Positions 41,064 to 50,404 of a stretch of 61,184 bases of DNA are shown in pieces. Below the pieces are notes generated by a model. It was given only the letters and a program-made list of their open reading frames with translations, was not told the DNA's origin and made no database searches. The DNA comes from Flavobacteriales bacterium (GTDB taxonomy: Bacteria; Bacteroidota; Bacteroidia; Flavobacteriales_D; UBA2798), in contig JAIBBF010000015.1 in NCBI GenBank assembly GCA_019694795.1, forward strand, positions 1 through 61,184. Direction: 5' to 3'. Position 1 is the stretch's first letter, and each line of letters opens with the position of its first letter. The position numbers and the translations under genes are program-made.

Positions 41064-41762
41064 CAGATCCCTTTTCAAGGCAAACATAGCAGCCACAGCC
41101 ACCCCTGCCGTTTCCGTCCGCAAGCGCGATTCTCCCAATGAAACGGGTTTAAAGTGATGTTGAAATGCCTGCTCAATTTCGCGTGCCGAAAAATCTCCTT
41201 CCGGACCTATCATCACCAAGGTGTTTTGCTGAACATTTAATCCATCGTACAGATGATTTTTTTCTCCCTCTGCACAATGTGCAATCCATCGCTCTTGTTC
41301 CGGAATTTCAGCCATCAATAGTTTAAACGAAACAGCTTCGCACAGCAAGGGTAAATGCGTATGATTGGATTGTTTCATGGCCGCCAGAAGAATTTTATTG
41401 AGTCGGTCAGTTCTAACCTCTTTTCGCTCGGAACGGTCGCAAATCAGCGGGGTTATTTTTCCTATTCCCAGTTCAACCGATTTTTCTAAAAACCATTCGA
41501 AACGATCGATGTTTTTGGTTGGAGCAATGGCAATATGAAGTTTGTTTTTTTCATCTTTTCCTTTACTCACGTTTTCAATCTGTGCCGCAATTTCTTTTTT
41601 TCCGATATGCGCAATACGACATTGAAAAATTTCTCCTTCACCATTGGTGACAAAAACCTCATCGCCTTCTTTTAACCGCATCACTCTGGTGGCATGGGCT
41701 GATTCTTCTTCGTCGAGAAGAACCATATTATCATTTCTGCGATTGGAAAAATAGAGTTGCAT
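41046..41762 (-). CDS. rsmE: 16S rRNA (uracil(1498)-N3)-methyltransferase RsmE
   Basis: The protein has 238 residues from the ATG at 41760-41762; a TTG two codons upstream is possible. The N-terminal PUA-like domain (HATRVMRLKEGDEVFVTNGEGEIFQC) is followed by a SPOUT knot domain with IGPEGDFSAREIEQA and SLGESRLRTETA, the SAM-binding trefoil motifs. It methylates U1498 of 16S rRNA in the assembled 30S subunit. It converges on the TonB-dependent receptor gene. Confidence 0.95.
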   Translation of the reverse strand: MQLYFSNRRNDNMVLLDEEESAHATRVMRLKEGDEVFVTNGEGEIFQCRIAHIGKKEIAAQIENVSKGKDEKNKLHIAIAPTKNIDRFEWFLEKSVELGIGKITPLICDRSERKEVRTDRLNKILLAAMKQSNHTHLPLLCEAVSFKLLMAEIPEQERWIAHCAEGEKNHLYDGLNVQQNTLVMIGPEGDFSAREIEQAFQHHFKPVSLGESRLRTETAGVAVAAMFALKRDLLKANH

Positions 41763-41836
41763 TCCCAAATTTAATTATTTGGGCGATATAAGAAGTCGAC
41801 CCACCGGAGGGACCCCTTGTTGCGCAAATTAAACCC

Positions 41837-41878
41837 CATCCGGCAGGTGACTTTCCTACTGGATGCAGTTTTTTTATT
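41837..41878 (+). terminator. Plus-strand terminator-like hairpin between rsmE and yqaA
   Basis: CATCC (41837-41841) pairs with GGATG (41861-41865), with further pairing GG-AGG/CCT inside, and is followed by CAG and a T-rich run on the plus strand. The flanking genes are both on the minus strand, so it would stop plus-strand transcripts running past the TonB receptor gene and antisense to rsmE. Confidence 0.45.
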
Positions 41879-41888
41879 TTTCCATAAA

Positions 41889-42320
41889 TCAACTGTAAAC
41901 ATAAATGAGGGCCATTACGATATAGCGGACAATTTTACCTGTAAAACTTAAAATAGCAACCCACCAGACATTTACTCGAAACACGCCAAGTGCCAGCGTT
42001 AATGGATCTCCCAGCACGGGCAACCAGGAAATCAGAGCGGTCCACACTCCATATCGATTCACCCAATTCCTGAATTTTTCCAGTTTAGCGGGATTGAGTT
42101 TAAACCATTTTTCTAAATGATGAAAATCGAGCAGCACGCCTAATCCATAATTGGTCATACCCCCCAGCCAATTGCCTAAACCGGCCACCAATACCACCAT
42201 CCAGGGATCGAATCCCCCAAGAAACATAGCAATAACAAATGCTTCTGATGCAAAGGGAATAATGGTTGCCGAAAGAAAACAACCTGCAAATAAACCGATA
42301 TAGCTTAATTCGTCACCCAC
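41889..42320 (-). CDS. YqaA-family (DedA/SNARE-associated-like) membrane protein
   Basis: The 143-residue integral membrane protein starts at the GTG at 42318-42320; no ATG exists before the first membrane helix, so GTG is required. It has re-entrant/hydrophobic segments (SYIGLFAGCFLSATIIPFAS, WMVVLVAGLGNWLGGMTNY) and the conserved W-LP-GDPLTLALG motif (ISWLPVLGDPLTLALGVFR) of YqaA/VTT proteins. The family is linked to lipid scrambling or membrane homeostasis. The GTG lies in the loop of a TCACCC/GGGTGA hairpin (42313-42327). Confidence 0.88.
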   Translation of the reverse strand: MGDELSYIGLFAGCFLSATIIPFASEAFVIAMFLGGFDPWMVVLVAGLGNWLGGMTNYGLGVLLDFHHLEKWFKLNPAKLEKFRNWVNRYGVWTALISWLPVLGDPLTLALGVFRVNVWWVAILSFTGKIVRYIVMALIYVYS

Positions 42321-42424
42321 GGGGTGAAAATAAGGAATAGTGTTGAACTATGTTTTTATTCACGAAAAAGATGATTTTTAGCAGTTATCGTTCTCACTTG
42401 TGTAAAAGGTGGTAATTTTAGACG

Positions 42425-42661
42425 ATGAAATATATTTTCATTGGATTGGTTCGTTTTTATCAAATGGCAATTTCGCCTTTGACGGGTCCAACCTGCCGGC
42501 ACACGCCCACTTGTTCGGGTTACACCATTGAAGCAATTCGCGAATGGGGTGCTTTTCGCGGTGTTTGGCTTGGGATGAAACGACTATCTAAATGTCACCC
42601 TTGGGGAACACATGGTCATGATCCGGTTCCTCAGCGTAAAAAAGGTCAATGGAAATTTTAA
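42425..42661 (+). CDS. yidD: Membrane protein insertion efficiency factor YidD
   Basis: The 78-residue protein has the full YidD signature: LVRFYQMAISPLTGPTCRHTPTCSGYTIEAI with conserved cysteines, then GVWLGMKRLSKCHPWGTHGHDPVP. An N-terminal amphipathic helix attaches it to the inner membrane, where it assists YidC. It usually neighbours yidC, but here it leads yidD-hemB-dinB-caspase; hemB starts 17 nt after its stop. Confidence 0.95.
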   Translation: MKYIFIGLVRFYQMAISPLTGPTCRHTPTCSGYTIEAIREWGAFRGVWLGMKRLSKCHPWGTHGHDPVPQRKKGQWKF

Positions 42662-42677
42662 TAAACAAGGTAAAACG

Positions 42678-43658
42678 ATGTTAATACGCCCAAGAAGAAA
42701 TCGTAAGAGTGAAGTGGTTCGCTCTATGGTACGTGAAACCAGACTTGAATTGGATAATTTAATTTATCCGTTGTTTTTAGTGGATGGTAAAAACAAAAAA
42801 TCTGAGATAAAATCCTTGCCCGGCAATTTCAGGTTATCCGGAGATTTAATTCTGAAGGAGATTGAAACATGCATGAACCTTGGTTTAAATTCTTTTATTC
42901 TTTTTCCTGCAGTTGAGGATAGTTTAAAAGATAAAACGGCGACTTACAGTTACAGCAAAAAGAATTTTTATCTGAAGACCATTGCAGAAATAAAAAAACG
43001 CTTTCCGGAATGCGTATTGATTTCAGATGTGGCCATGGATCCCTATTCGAGTGATGGTCATGATGGTCTTGTAAAAAACGATCGCATTGTAAATGACGAA
43101 ACGCTTCCGATTCTGGCAAAGATGGCAATAGCACAAGCAGAAGCCGGCATTGATATGGTTGGTCCGAGCGACATGATGGATGGTCGCGTAGGATACATTC
43201 GTGAAAGTCTGGACGACGAAGGTTTTTCTGAAGTCTCCATTATGAGCTACACCGCAAAATACGCCTCAGCCTTTTATGGTCCCTTCCGCGATGCCCTGGA
43301 TTCAGCTCCCAAAAAAGGAGATAAAAAGACCTACCAAATGGATCCTTCCAATAAACGTGAGGCTTTAAAAGAAGCGATGCTTGATGAAAGCGAAGGCGCT
43401 GATTTTTTAATGGTAAAACCTGCGTTGAATTATCTGGACATTATTCATCTTCTTCATGAACAAAGCACATTACCCATTGCTGCCTATCATGTAAGTGGTG
43501 AATGTGCCATGCTAACTGCCGCATGTAAAAATGGATGGCTCGATTATAAAAAAGCAATGCCCGAAACCCTACTGAGTATTCGTCGCGCCGGTGCCGATGC
43601 CATTCTCACTTATTTTGCGAAAGATTACGCTTTACTTATCAACGGAAAACTGAAATAA
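42678..43658 (+). CDS. hemB: Delta-aminolevulinic acid dehydratase (porphobilinogen synthase)
   Basis: The protein has 326 residues from the ATG at 42678, just after YidD. It condenses two aminolevulinates into porphobilinogen for heme. The two active-site lysines are in SYTAKYASAFYGPFRDA and MVKPALNYLD. The metal region reads DVAMDPYSSDGHDG, with Asp where zinc-type enzymes have Cys, so this is the aspartate-rich (magnesium-type) form. It sits in an apparent operon with dinB starting 1 nt after its stop. Heme from it would serve the cytochromes encoded elsewhere. Confidence 0.97.
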   Translation: MLIRPRRNRKSEVVRSMVRETRLELDNLIYPLFLVDGKNKKSEIKSLPGNFRLSGDLILKEIETCMNLGLNSFILFPAVEDSLKDKTATYSYSKKNFYLKTIAEIKKRFPECVLISDVAMDPYSSDGHDGLVKNDRIVNDETLPILAKMAIAQAEAGIDMVGPSDMMDGRVGYIRESLDDEGFSEVSIMSYTAKYASAFYGPFRDALDSAPKKGDKKTYQMDPSNKREALKEAMLDESEGADFLMVKPALNYLDIIHLLHEQSTLPIAAYHVSGECAMLTAACKNGWLDYKKAMPETLLSIRRAGADAILTYFAKDYALLINGKLK

Positions 43659-43659
43659 G

Positions 43660-44166
43660 ATGCGTCCCGATACCGATGAATATCCCGGATACTACGAACC
43701 GTTTATTGGTCTTGTAAAAACCAGCGAGATTGTTGCCGAGCTGCGGGAATCGGGCGATCAGATTGTTGAATTTTTAAGTTCGATTTCCGAAGAGCAAGGC
43801 AATTACAACTACGCGCCAGATAAGTGGAGCATTAAAGCAGTAATCCTGCACATGATTGACACGGAACGTATTTACACTTACCGTGCATTGCGCTTTGCGA
43901 GAAATGATTCCGAAGAATTGCCAGGTTTTGATGAAAATCAATTTGCCAATAATTCCTTCGCGGAAAAACGCAGTATGGAAACTATCATTGCCGAATTTAA
44001 AGCCGTTCGAAATTCTACCATTGCACTTTTTGAAAATCTGGATTCTTCTACACTTACTAAAAAAGGTAAGGCTAACGGACATTTAATTTCTGTCCGGGCC
44101 ATTGCTCATATACTTGCCGGACATGCCTTGCATCATTGCAACATCATCCGGGAACGATATCTCTGA
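43660..44166 (+). CDS. DinB-family protein
   Basis: The 168-residue protein is a four-helix bundle of the DinB/YfiT type: KWSIKAVILHMIDTERIYTYRALRFARN, and a final AHILAGHALHHCNIIRERYL. The three metal histidines (H in LHMID, and two in GHALHH) are present. Family members include thiol-S-transferases and stress-induced proteins; the substrate is unknown. It is tightly placed between hemB (1 nt) and the caspase gene (4 nt). Confidence 0.92.
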   Translation: MRPDTDEYPGYYEPFIGLVKTSEIVAELRESGDQIVEFLSSISEEQGNYNYAPDKWSIKAVILHMIDTERIYTYRALRFARNDSEELPGFDENQFANNSFAEKRSMETIIAEFKAVRNSTIALFENLDSSTLTKKGKANGHLISVRAIAHILAGHALHHCNIIRERYL

Positions 44167-44170
44167 TACC

Positions 44171-47100
44171 ATGAAACAACAACTTGCCCTTATCACCATT
44201 CTGGTGACGTTTTTTTCTTTTACGCTTCAAGCTCAGGTGGATTTGATTACCCAATCGCGGATGAATGGGGCCATTACTAAAATTGAATATTCGCCGCAGG
44301 GAAATTATATTGCATCGGTGAATGAGGGCGACAATGCCATTCGGGTTTGGGATGTTAGAAGCGGAAAAATTATCGGTTCTTTATTTGGACATGAAAGTAA
44401 AATCCGTGCCCTTGCCTTTGTCCCCTCAGGCGACCGCATTATTAGCGCCGATAAATCCGGAACCATTATATCGTGGGATTTGAATACCTGGATTCCTTCA
44501 GACAGCAGCTCTGCCGGTGAAGAAATTAATTGTTTAAGGGTGATCAATCAACAACAATTTGTAATTGGAACTGCTAAGGGAAATCTGGTTTATAAAAACA
44601 TCAGTGATTTAAAAACAACACAATCGATTGCCTGTGGTAAAAGCGAAATCAGCGATTTAACCATTCATCCGAACAATACGCAACTAGCAATTATTGTTAA
44701 GGGAAAAGAAATACAGGTTTATGATGCCGGCGGAAAAAAACTGCAAGTTATCCCATGTAAAGATCCCATCCATTCTCTCCTGTACGGAAGTGATGCGCAA
44801 CTGATAACAGCCGGAGCCGAAGGAAAATTGGCTTTATGGGATATTAAATCCAAAAAGAAAACAGCAGAAATCAGCGCACATGGCGGACAAATAAACACCA
44901 TGGCGATACGGAAAGACTTTAGCTATTTAGCCACTGCAGGAAGCGATAAATCGTTAAAAATCTGGAAAGCGGGCGATTTATCTGTAGAAAAAATAATAGA
45001 AGAATCTGCCGGAACACCTATTGGAGCATTGAGTTTTAGTCCCGACGGCACCTCACTGGCCACATCGGGTTTTAAGAAAAACATGATTACCGGTATTGCT
45101 AAAAGTGAAAACACCATTCGCATTTTTAATCTCAATACAGGTAAAGTTTACAAAGAATTAAAGGGTAGTGTTAAACCTGTAATTACGTTTAGCTTTTTTC
45201 CGAACGACAATAAAATTGCCATATTACATGAAGACCAGGAATTAAGTTTCTGGGATTTTGATCTGGGCGAAAAAACCGGATCCTTCACTCTACCCGATGC
45301 AAAACGCGAATATTATCCTTCGGCCGATAAAGTGAAAGATAATGCAGTGGGAACCATTAATTCCGGTGTAAATACTGCACAGGATATAATGAATGGAAAC
45401 TTCCAGCTGAATAAGAAAAAAACGGCAAAAACGGTGGGACTGGCCACCCAAAAAAATCTCGATAAAATCATCGATTTTGATCCTGTGATTTTATTTTCCT
45501 CGAAAGGTAATTTTATGGTTACCCAATTGCCCAAAGATGAAATTCGCGTTTATCAGATCATTGATGGAAAACCTGTTTATCGTTTTTATCTGAAACATCG
45601 CTTACAAAAAGTCAACGCCATTGCCATTTCTCCGGATGAAAATTTTGTAGTGTGTGGTGGAATTGGTGATGAATATGTAACCGTGTGCGATTTAAAAACG
45701 GGAGAATTCAGCGGCTCATTTTATTACAACATCCCCAATCAAACAGCTGCTATTTCAGAAATCCTTGACGTGAGTTTTAGTCCCGACGGAAAACTTTTTG
45801 CTGCTGTTTTTAACACCGGAAAACTTTTTGTTTCGGACTTCGGTAAGCGTTCGGTGATTTTCGAAAATCTTCTTCCCGTTAACCTATCTGCCTTACAAGG
45901 CGGATTTGTGAATTTCAGCAGAGATGCCAAATACATTTTATATAATTCGGTAGATGGTTTTCGCAAACTTTCCATTGCCGGATTTACCGATGAGATTGCA
46001 GCCAGCATTCATTTAAAAGGCCGGATTCTCCCCATGTACGATCCGCAGGATTTTGCCGTGAGCAAGACCAAAGATGGTATTTCCGTGTTCAATATTCTCA
46101 ACGGAAACACAGTGGATATTCCCTGCCCTACCCGCGAAATCACCAATGTAGGTATCAGCTCCGGCGGTAGAATCGCCATCAGTTTTAAATCGGGAGAGAT
46201 CCGGATTTTTAATGTGGAGAATGGGAAAAATATTGCCACGATGGTGACCGAGGGCGATAATGCCATTATTAAAACTTCCGACAACTTTTACAAGGTGAAC
46301 AAGGAAGGTTATTCGCTGGTGACCTTCCGTGTGGGAAAAAATGCCTATCCCTTTGAGCAATTCGATTTATTTTTTAACCGTCCCTCCCGCGTTTTGGAAG
46401 CGTTGGGTTCATCCAATAAAAACCTGGTGAAACTTTATGAATCGGCCTATGAAAAAAGGCTGCAAAAAAACGGTCAGCAAAGCCAGATTTTGTCCATTTC
46501 CAACTTACCGGGCATCGAAATCACGAACCGTGCGGAGATCGGATTAAGCACAAAGGAAAAAAGCATCCGTATCGCCGTAAAAGCCCAGGCCAGTCATTCG
46601 AAAATTACGGGACTTCAATTCCGTGTTAACAATGTTCCGGTTTTTGGCATTCAGGGTATTCGTTTTGCTGCCCGAAATTCGATAGATACAACAGTTGTCA
46701 TACCCCTTTTAAGCGGAACCAATGAAATCCGTGTTGCCAGTTATGCTGCCGACGGGACAGAAAGCTTAAATGAGGCTTTTCAAATAGAAGCGGATTATAA
46801 AGCCAGCAGCAATTTGTATTTGGTTACCATTGGGACATCGGCTTACAAGGACAAAAAATTCTCTTTAAAATATGCCGCCAAAGATGCCAAAGATATGGCC
46901 GCCGCATTTGGAGCTTCAGGCGGATTTAGCAGTGTAAAAACCAAGTCGCTCACCGATGCTGAAGTAACGAAGAAAAACATTCTTGCATTAAAAGATTTTC
47001 TCCTGCAGGCGGATGTCAACGACGTGGTGATGATCTTTGTTGCGGGTCACGGTGTGCTCGACAAAAACTTCAATTATTTCTACGCTCCTTTTACGATGGA

Positions 47101-47632
47101 TTTTAATAATCCCGCCAAAGAAGGCATCTCTTATGATTTACTGGAAAGCCTGCTCAACGGTTTAAAAGCCATCCGTAAAATTCTGATTATGGATACCTGT
47201 CACAGTGGTGAATTGGAAAAAGAAGATGTTCAAGGTTCAACCTCCAACAATGCAAACGTGGAAAGCGGCGATGTTGAGTTCCGTGCCGTGGGTGAGGGTG
47301 CTGAATACAAGGACGCTCAAATGGCAGGTGCCAGTAAAATGGTGAAGGAATTATTTGCCGATTTACGCAAAGGAACGGGTGCAATTGCTATTTCAAGTGC
47401 CGGTGGAACTGAATATGCCATGGAATCGGAAACCTGGAAAAACGGATTGTTTACCTATTGCCTTTTGGAAGGATTAAAATCGAAAAAGGCCGACCTCAAC
47501 AGCGATGGAACCATCACCTTACAGGAGGTGCAAAAATACGTTGTAGAACAGGTCAGCAACATCAGTTCCGGAAAGCAGGTTCCCACCACCCGTGTGGATA
47601 ATTTTATGCTGGATTTTCCATTGTGGAAATAG
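44171..47632 (+). CDS. Exported WD40-repeat protein with C-terminal caspase (C14) domain
   Basis: The protein has 1153 residues from the ATG at 44171. A signal peptide ends near TLQAQ. About residues 30-770 hold many WD40-like blades (AIRVWDVRSGKIIGSLFGH, KLALWDIKSKKK, SLKIWKAGD, IRIFNVENG), enough for two propellers. A beta-rich linker is followed by the caspase domain from about 885 (LYLVTIGTSAYKD): catalytic His960 in AGHGV and Cys1010 in DTCHSGE, then a Ca/acidic-type region and SSAGGTEYAMES, where the family has its substrate pocket. Both catalytic residues are intact. It ends a tight run yidD-hemB-dinB-caspase. Prokaryotic caspase relatives cut after Arg or Lys, but the target here is unknown. 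Confidence 0.9.
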   Translation: MKQQLALITILVTFFSFTLQAQVDLITQSRMNGAITKIEYSPQGNYIASVNEGDNAIRVWDVRSGKIIGSLFGHESKIRALAFVPSGDRIISADKSGTIISWDLNTWIPSDSSSAGEEINCLRVINQQQFVIGTAKGNLVYKNISDLKTTQSIACGKSEISDLTIHPNNTQLAIIVKGKEIQVYDAGGKKLQVIPCKDPIHSLLYGSDAQLITAGAEGKLALWDIKSKKKTAEISAHGGQINTMAIRKDFSYLATAGSDKSLKIWKAGDLSVEKIIEESAGTPIGALSFSPDGTSLATSGFKKNMITGIAKSENTIRIFNLNTGKVYKELKGSVKPVITFSFFPNDNKIAILHEDQELSFWDFDLGEKTGSFTLPDAKREYYPSADKVKDNAVGTINSGVNTAQDIMNGNFQLNKKKTAKTVGLATQKNLDKIIDFDPVILFSSKGNFMVTQLPKDEIRVYQIIDGKPVYRFYLKHRLQKVNAIAISPDENFVVCGGIGDEYVTVCDLKTGEFSGSFYYNIPNQTAAISEILDVSFSPDGKLFAAVFNTGKLFVSDFGKRSVIFENLLPVNLSALQGGFVNFSRDAKYILYNSVDGFRKLSIAGFTDEIAASIHLKGRILPMYDPQDFAVSKTKDGISVFNILNGNTVDIPCPTREITNVGISSGGRIAISFKSGEIRIFNVENGKNIATMVTEGDNAIIKTSDNFYKVNKEGYSLVTFRVGKNAYPFEQFDLFFNRPSRVLEALGSSNKNLVKLYESAYEKRLQKNGQQSQILSISNLPGIEITNRAEIGLSTKEKSIRIAVKAQASHSKITGLQFRVNNVPVFGIQGIRFAARNSIDTTVVIPLLSGTNEIRVASYAADGTESLNEAFQIEADYKASSNLYLVTIGTSAYKDKKFSLKYAAKDAKDMAAAFGASGGFSSVKTKSLTDAEVTKKNILALKDFLLQADVNDVVMIFVAGHGVLDKNFNYFYAPFTMDFNNPAKEGISYDLLESLLNGLKAIRKILIMDTCHSGELEKEDVQGSTSNNANVESGDVEFRAVGEGAEYKDAQMAGASKMVKELFADLRKGTGAIAISSAGGTEYAMESETWKNGLFTYCLLEGLKSKKADLNSDGTITLQEVQKYVVEQVSNISSGKQVPTTRVDNFMLDFPLWK

Positions 47633-47777
47633 CTGCTCTAGATTGCTGAAGTAAATCCCGAAAATTGCGCTTTTCAGTCAACTTTCAACAAATACAAGTC
47701 TTTTTTCAACACATACTCATTTCCCGTTAGTATGTGTATGCTTTCTTAGTACTTTCGGCCACTGAATATTTAGGAAA

Positions 47778-49301
47778 ATGGCCGATAAAAAGATTAAAAG
47801 TGCTCTGATTTCCGTTTTTTACAAGGACGGACTCGATGATATTGTAAAGGAACTTCACAAAAATGGTGTTATCATCTACTCTACCGGTGGTACGCAGGAT
47901 TTTATTGAAAAATTGGGTATTCCCGTTGTTGCGGTAGAGGATTTAACTTCCTATCCTTCCATTTTGGGCGGACGTGTAAAAACCCTTCACCCGAAAGTTT
48001 TTGGAGGGATTTTGGGTCGACGTGAAAACGACGGTGACCTTGCACAGCTGGAGCAATATGAAATTCCTGAGATCGACCTGGTGATTGTGGATTTATATCC
48101 CTTCGAAGAAACCGTTGCATCGGGTGCCGGGGAATTGGACATCATTGAGAAAATCGATATAGGCGGAATTTCCCTGATTCGTGCCGCAGCCAAAAATTTT
48201 AAGGATGTGGTGATTGTTTCGTCCAGAGATTTATATCCCGATTTTTTACAATTACTTCAGTCGAAAAACGGCAGTACTTCATTGGAAGACCGCAGAAAAT
48301 ACATGGCTTACGCCTTTCATATTTCATCGCATTACGACACGGCTATTTTCAACCATTTCAATACCGGTTTCGATTTTCTGAAGATTAGTGTTGACCAATC
48401 GCAAGTTTTGCGCTATGGTGAAAACCCGCATCAAAAAGGCAGTTTTTATGGTCAACTTAATGCTCTTTTTGATCAGCTCAACGGCAAGGAATTATCCTAC
48501 AACAATCTGTTGGATGTAGATGCAGCTGTGAATCTGATGGACGATCTGGATAATGGACAACCTGCATTCGCTATTTTAAAACACAATAATGCCTGTGGAG
48601 CAGCCATCCGCTCTACCCTGTTCGATGCCTGGACTGCAGCCCTTGCGGGTGATCCGGTTTCTGCTTTTGGCGGAATATTGATTGCCAATCAGGAAATCGA
48701 CATTGCTACAGCGAGTGAAATTGACAAGTTGTTTTTTGAAGTCCTGATTGCTCCTTCTTTTTCGGAAGATGCCATGCAGGTATTAAAAGGCAAAAAGAAC
48801 CGCATTTTATTGCGCCGTAAAAAAACACAGATGCCAAAACAATTGGTTCGTACTGCTTTAAATGGCTTTCTGGTACAGGATAAGGACCAAATCCGCGATA
48901 AAAAAGAGGATTATAAACTGGCCACTACCAAAGCTCCAACATCTGCCGAATTGAATGATTTGGAGTTTGCGGGTGTATTGGTAAAACATACCAAATCCAA
49001 CACCATTGTATTGGCAAAAAACAACACACTTCTTGCCAGCGGTACGGGTCAAACGAGTCGTGTTGACTCTCTCCGCCAGGCCATTGCAAAAGCACAGGCC
49101 TTTGGTTTTTCACTAGAGGGAGCTGTAATGGCAAGTGATGCTTTTTTCCCTTTCCCTGATTGCGTAGAAATTGCAAAAAATGCCGGTATCACCGCTGTGG
49201 TACAACCTGGTGGATCGATTAAGGATCAGGAATCGGTGGATTATTGCAACAAGAATGGAATGGCGATGGTAATGACCGGTGTTCGTCACTTTAAACACTA
49301 A
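47778..49301 (+). CDS. purH: Bifunctional AICAR transformylase/IMP cyclohydrolase
   Basis: The 507-residue enzyme performs the last two steps of IMP synthesis. The N-terminal MGS-like cyclohydrolase domain (about 1-195) starts KKIKSALISVFYKDGLDDIV with STGGTQ and GGRVKTLHPK. The transformylase domain follows, with QVLRYGENPHQKGSFYG and the catalytic KHNNACGAA. It is complete. A TACTTTCG element at about 47748 could be its promoter. The 145-nt gap before it holds no gene. Confidence 0.97.
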   Translation: MADKKIKSALISVFYKDGLDDIVKELHKNGVIIYSTGGTQDFIEKLGIPVVAVEDLTSYPSILGGRVKTLHPKVFGGILGRRENDGDLAQLEQYEIPEIDLVIVDLYPFEETVASGAGELDIIEKIDIGGISLIRAAAKNFKDVVIVSSRDLYPDFLQLLQSKNGSTSLEDRRKYMAYAFHISSHYDTAIFNHFNTGFDFLKISVDQSQVLRYGENPHQKGSFYGQLNALFDQLNGKELSYNNLLDVDAAVNLMDDLDNGQPAFAILKHNNACGAAIRSTLFDAWTAALAGDPVSAFGGILIANQEIDIATASEIDKLFFEVLIAPSFSEDAMQVLKGKKNRILLRRKKTQMPKQLVRTALNGFLVQDKDQIRDKKEDYKLATTKAPTSAELNDLEFAGVLVKHTKSNTIVLAKNNTLLASGTGQTSRVDSLRQAIAKAQAFGFSLEGAVMASDAFFPFPDCVEIAKNAGITAVVQPGGSIKDQESVDYCNKNGMAMVMTGVRHFKH

Positions 49302-49312
49302 TGGTTTTTACC

Positions 49313-49344
49313 TTGACATTCGCTTATTAATTGATTATTTTTAG
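49313..49344 (+). promoter_or_regulatory. Candidate promoter of the mre/rod operon
   Basis: TTG at 49313-49315, then 20 nt, then TATTTTTAG at 49336-49344. It is a near-match to the Bacteroidota consensus, ending 23 nt before the mreB ATG. Confidence 0.6.
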
Positions 49345-49367
49345 AGACTCAACAAACCGGAGGATAC

Positions 49368-50393
49368 ATGGGGCTTTTTGATTTTTTTACGCAAGAGATT
49401 GCGATTGACTTAGGAACGGCGAATACGCTGATTATACATAACGACAAAGTAGTAGTGGATGAACCCTCCATTGTTGCGGTTGATCGTTCCACCAATAAAA
49501 TTATTGGCGTTGGACGTAAAGCGCAAATGATGCACGGTAAGACCCACGAAAACATCAAAACGATTCGTCCCCTGAAAGACGGTGTAATTGCCGACTTCCA
49601 TGCTGCGGAGCACATGATTCGTGAGATGATAAAAATGATTCACCCGAAGAAGCGATTGTTTAATCCTTCTCTTCGAATGGTGATTTGTATTCCGAGTGGT
49701 ATTACCGAAGTAGAAAAACGTGCAGTACGCGACAGTGCGGAACATGCCGGAGCTAAAGAAGTTTACCTCATTCACGAACCGATGGCTGCTGCTATTGGTA
49801 TTGGAATTGACGTAGAAGAACCGATGGGTAATATGATTATCGACATCGGAGGTGGTACTTCTGAGATTGCGGTAATTGCATTGGGCGGAATTGTTTGTGA
49901 TAAATCCATTCGTGTTGCCGGTGATGAATTCACTTCCGACATTGAAGAATACATGCGTCGCCAGCACAACATTCTGGTTGGTGAACGTACTGCAGAGCGT
50001 ATTAAAATTGAAGTCGGCGCTGCATTACCCGAACTAGAGGATGGTCCCGAAGACTATGCCGTAAGCGGAAGAGACTTAATGACCGGTATTCCGAAAGAAA
50101 TTACCGTATCCTACAGCGAGATTGCGCATGCGTTGGATAAATCCATTTCGAAAGTGGAAGAAGCGATTTTAAGCGCATTGGAAATGACGCCACCTGAATT
50201 ATCGGCCGATATTTACAAAACCGGTATTTACCTTGCCGGTGGTGGTGCATTATTACGCGGTTTGGACAAACGTATTTCGATGAAGACGAAATTACCGGTT
50301 CACATTGCAGATGATCCACTCCGTGCCGTTGCGCGTGGTACAGGTATTGCGCTTAAAAACATCGACCGCTTCCAGTTTCTTATCCGCGATTAA
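49368..50393 (+). CDS. mreB: Rod-shape-determining actin homologue MreB
   Basis: The 341-residue protein has the actin-fold nucleotide motifs DLGTANTLI (phosphate 1), DIGGGTSEIAVIALG (phosphate 2) and AGGGALLRGLDKRI (adenosine). It polymerises on the inner membrane and directs elongation-mode cell-wall synthesis. It heads the complete operon mreB-mreC-mreD-mrdA-rodA. Confidence 0.98.
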   Translation: MGLFDFFTQEIAIDLGTANTLIIHNDKVVVDEPSIVAVDRSTNKIIGVGRKAQMMHGKTHENIKTIRPLKDGVIADFHAAEHMIREMIKMIHPKKRLFNPSLRMVICIPSGITEVEKRAVRDSAEHAGAKEVYLIHEPMAAAIGIGIDVEEPMGNMIIDIGGGTSEIAVIALGGIVCDKSIRVAGDEFTSDIEEYMRRQHNILVGERTAERIKIEVGAALPELEDGPEDYAVSGRDLMTGIPKEITVSYSEIAHALDKSISKVEEAILSALEMTPPELSADIYKTGIYLAGGGALLRGLDKRISMKTKLPVHIADDPLRAVARGTGIALKNIDRFQFLIRD

Positions 50394-50404
50394 ACCTGTG
50401 CTGA

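Noticed and set aside
44171-47632. Reading the WD40-caspase as an antiphage system
   Set aside because: The protein has a signal peptide, and the neighbours are housekeeping genes; no reverse transcriptase, nuclease or other effector accompanies it.
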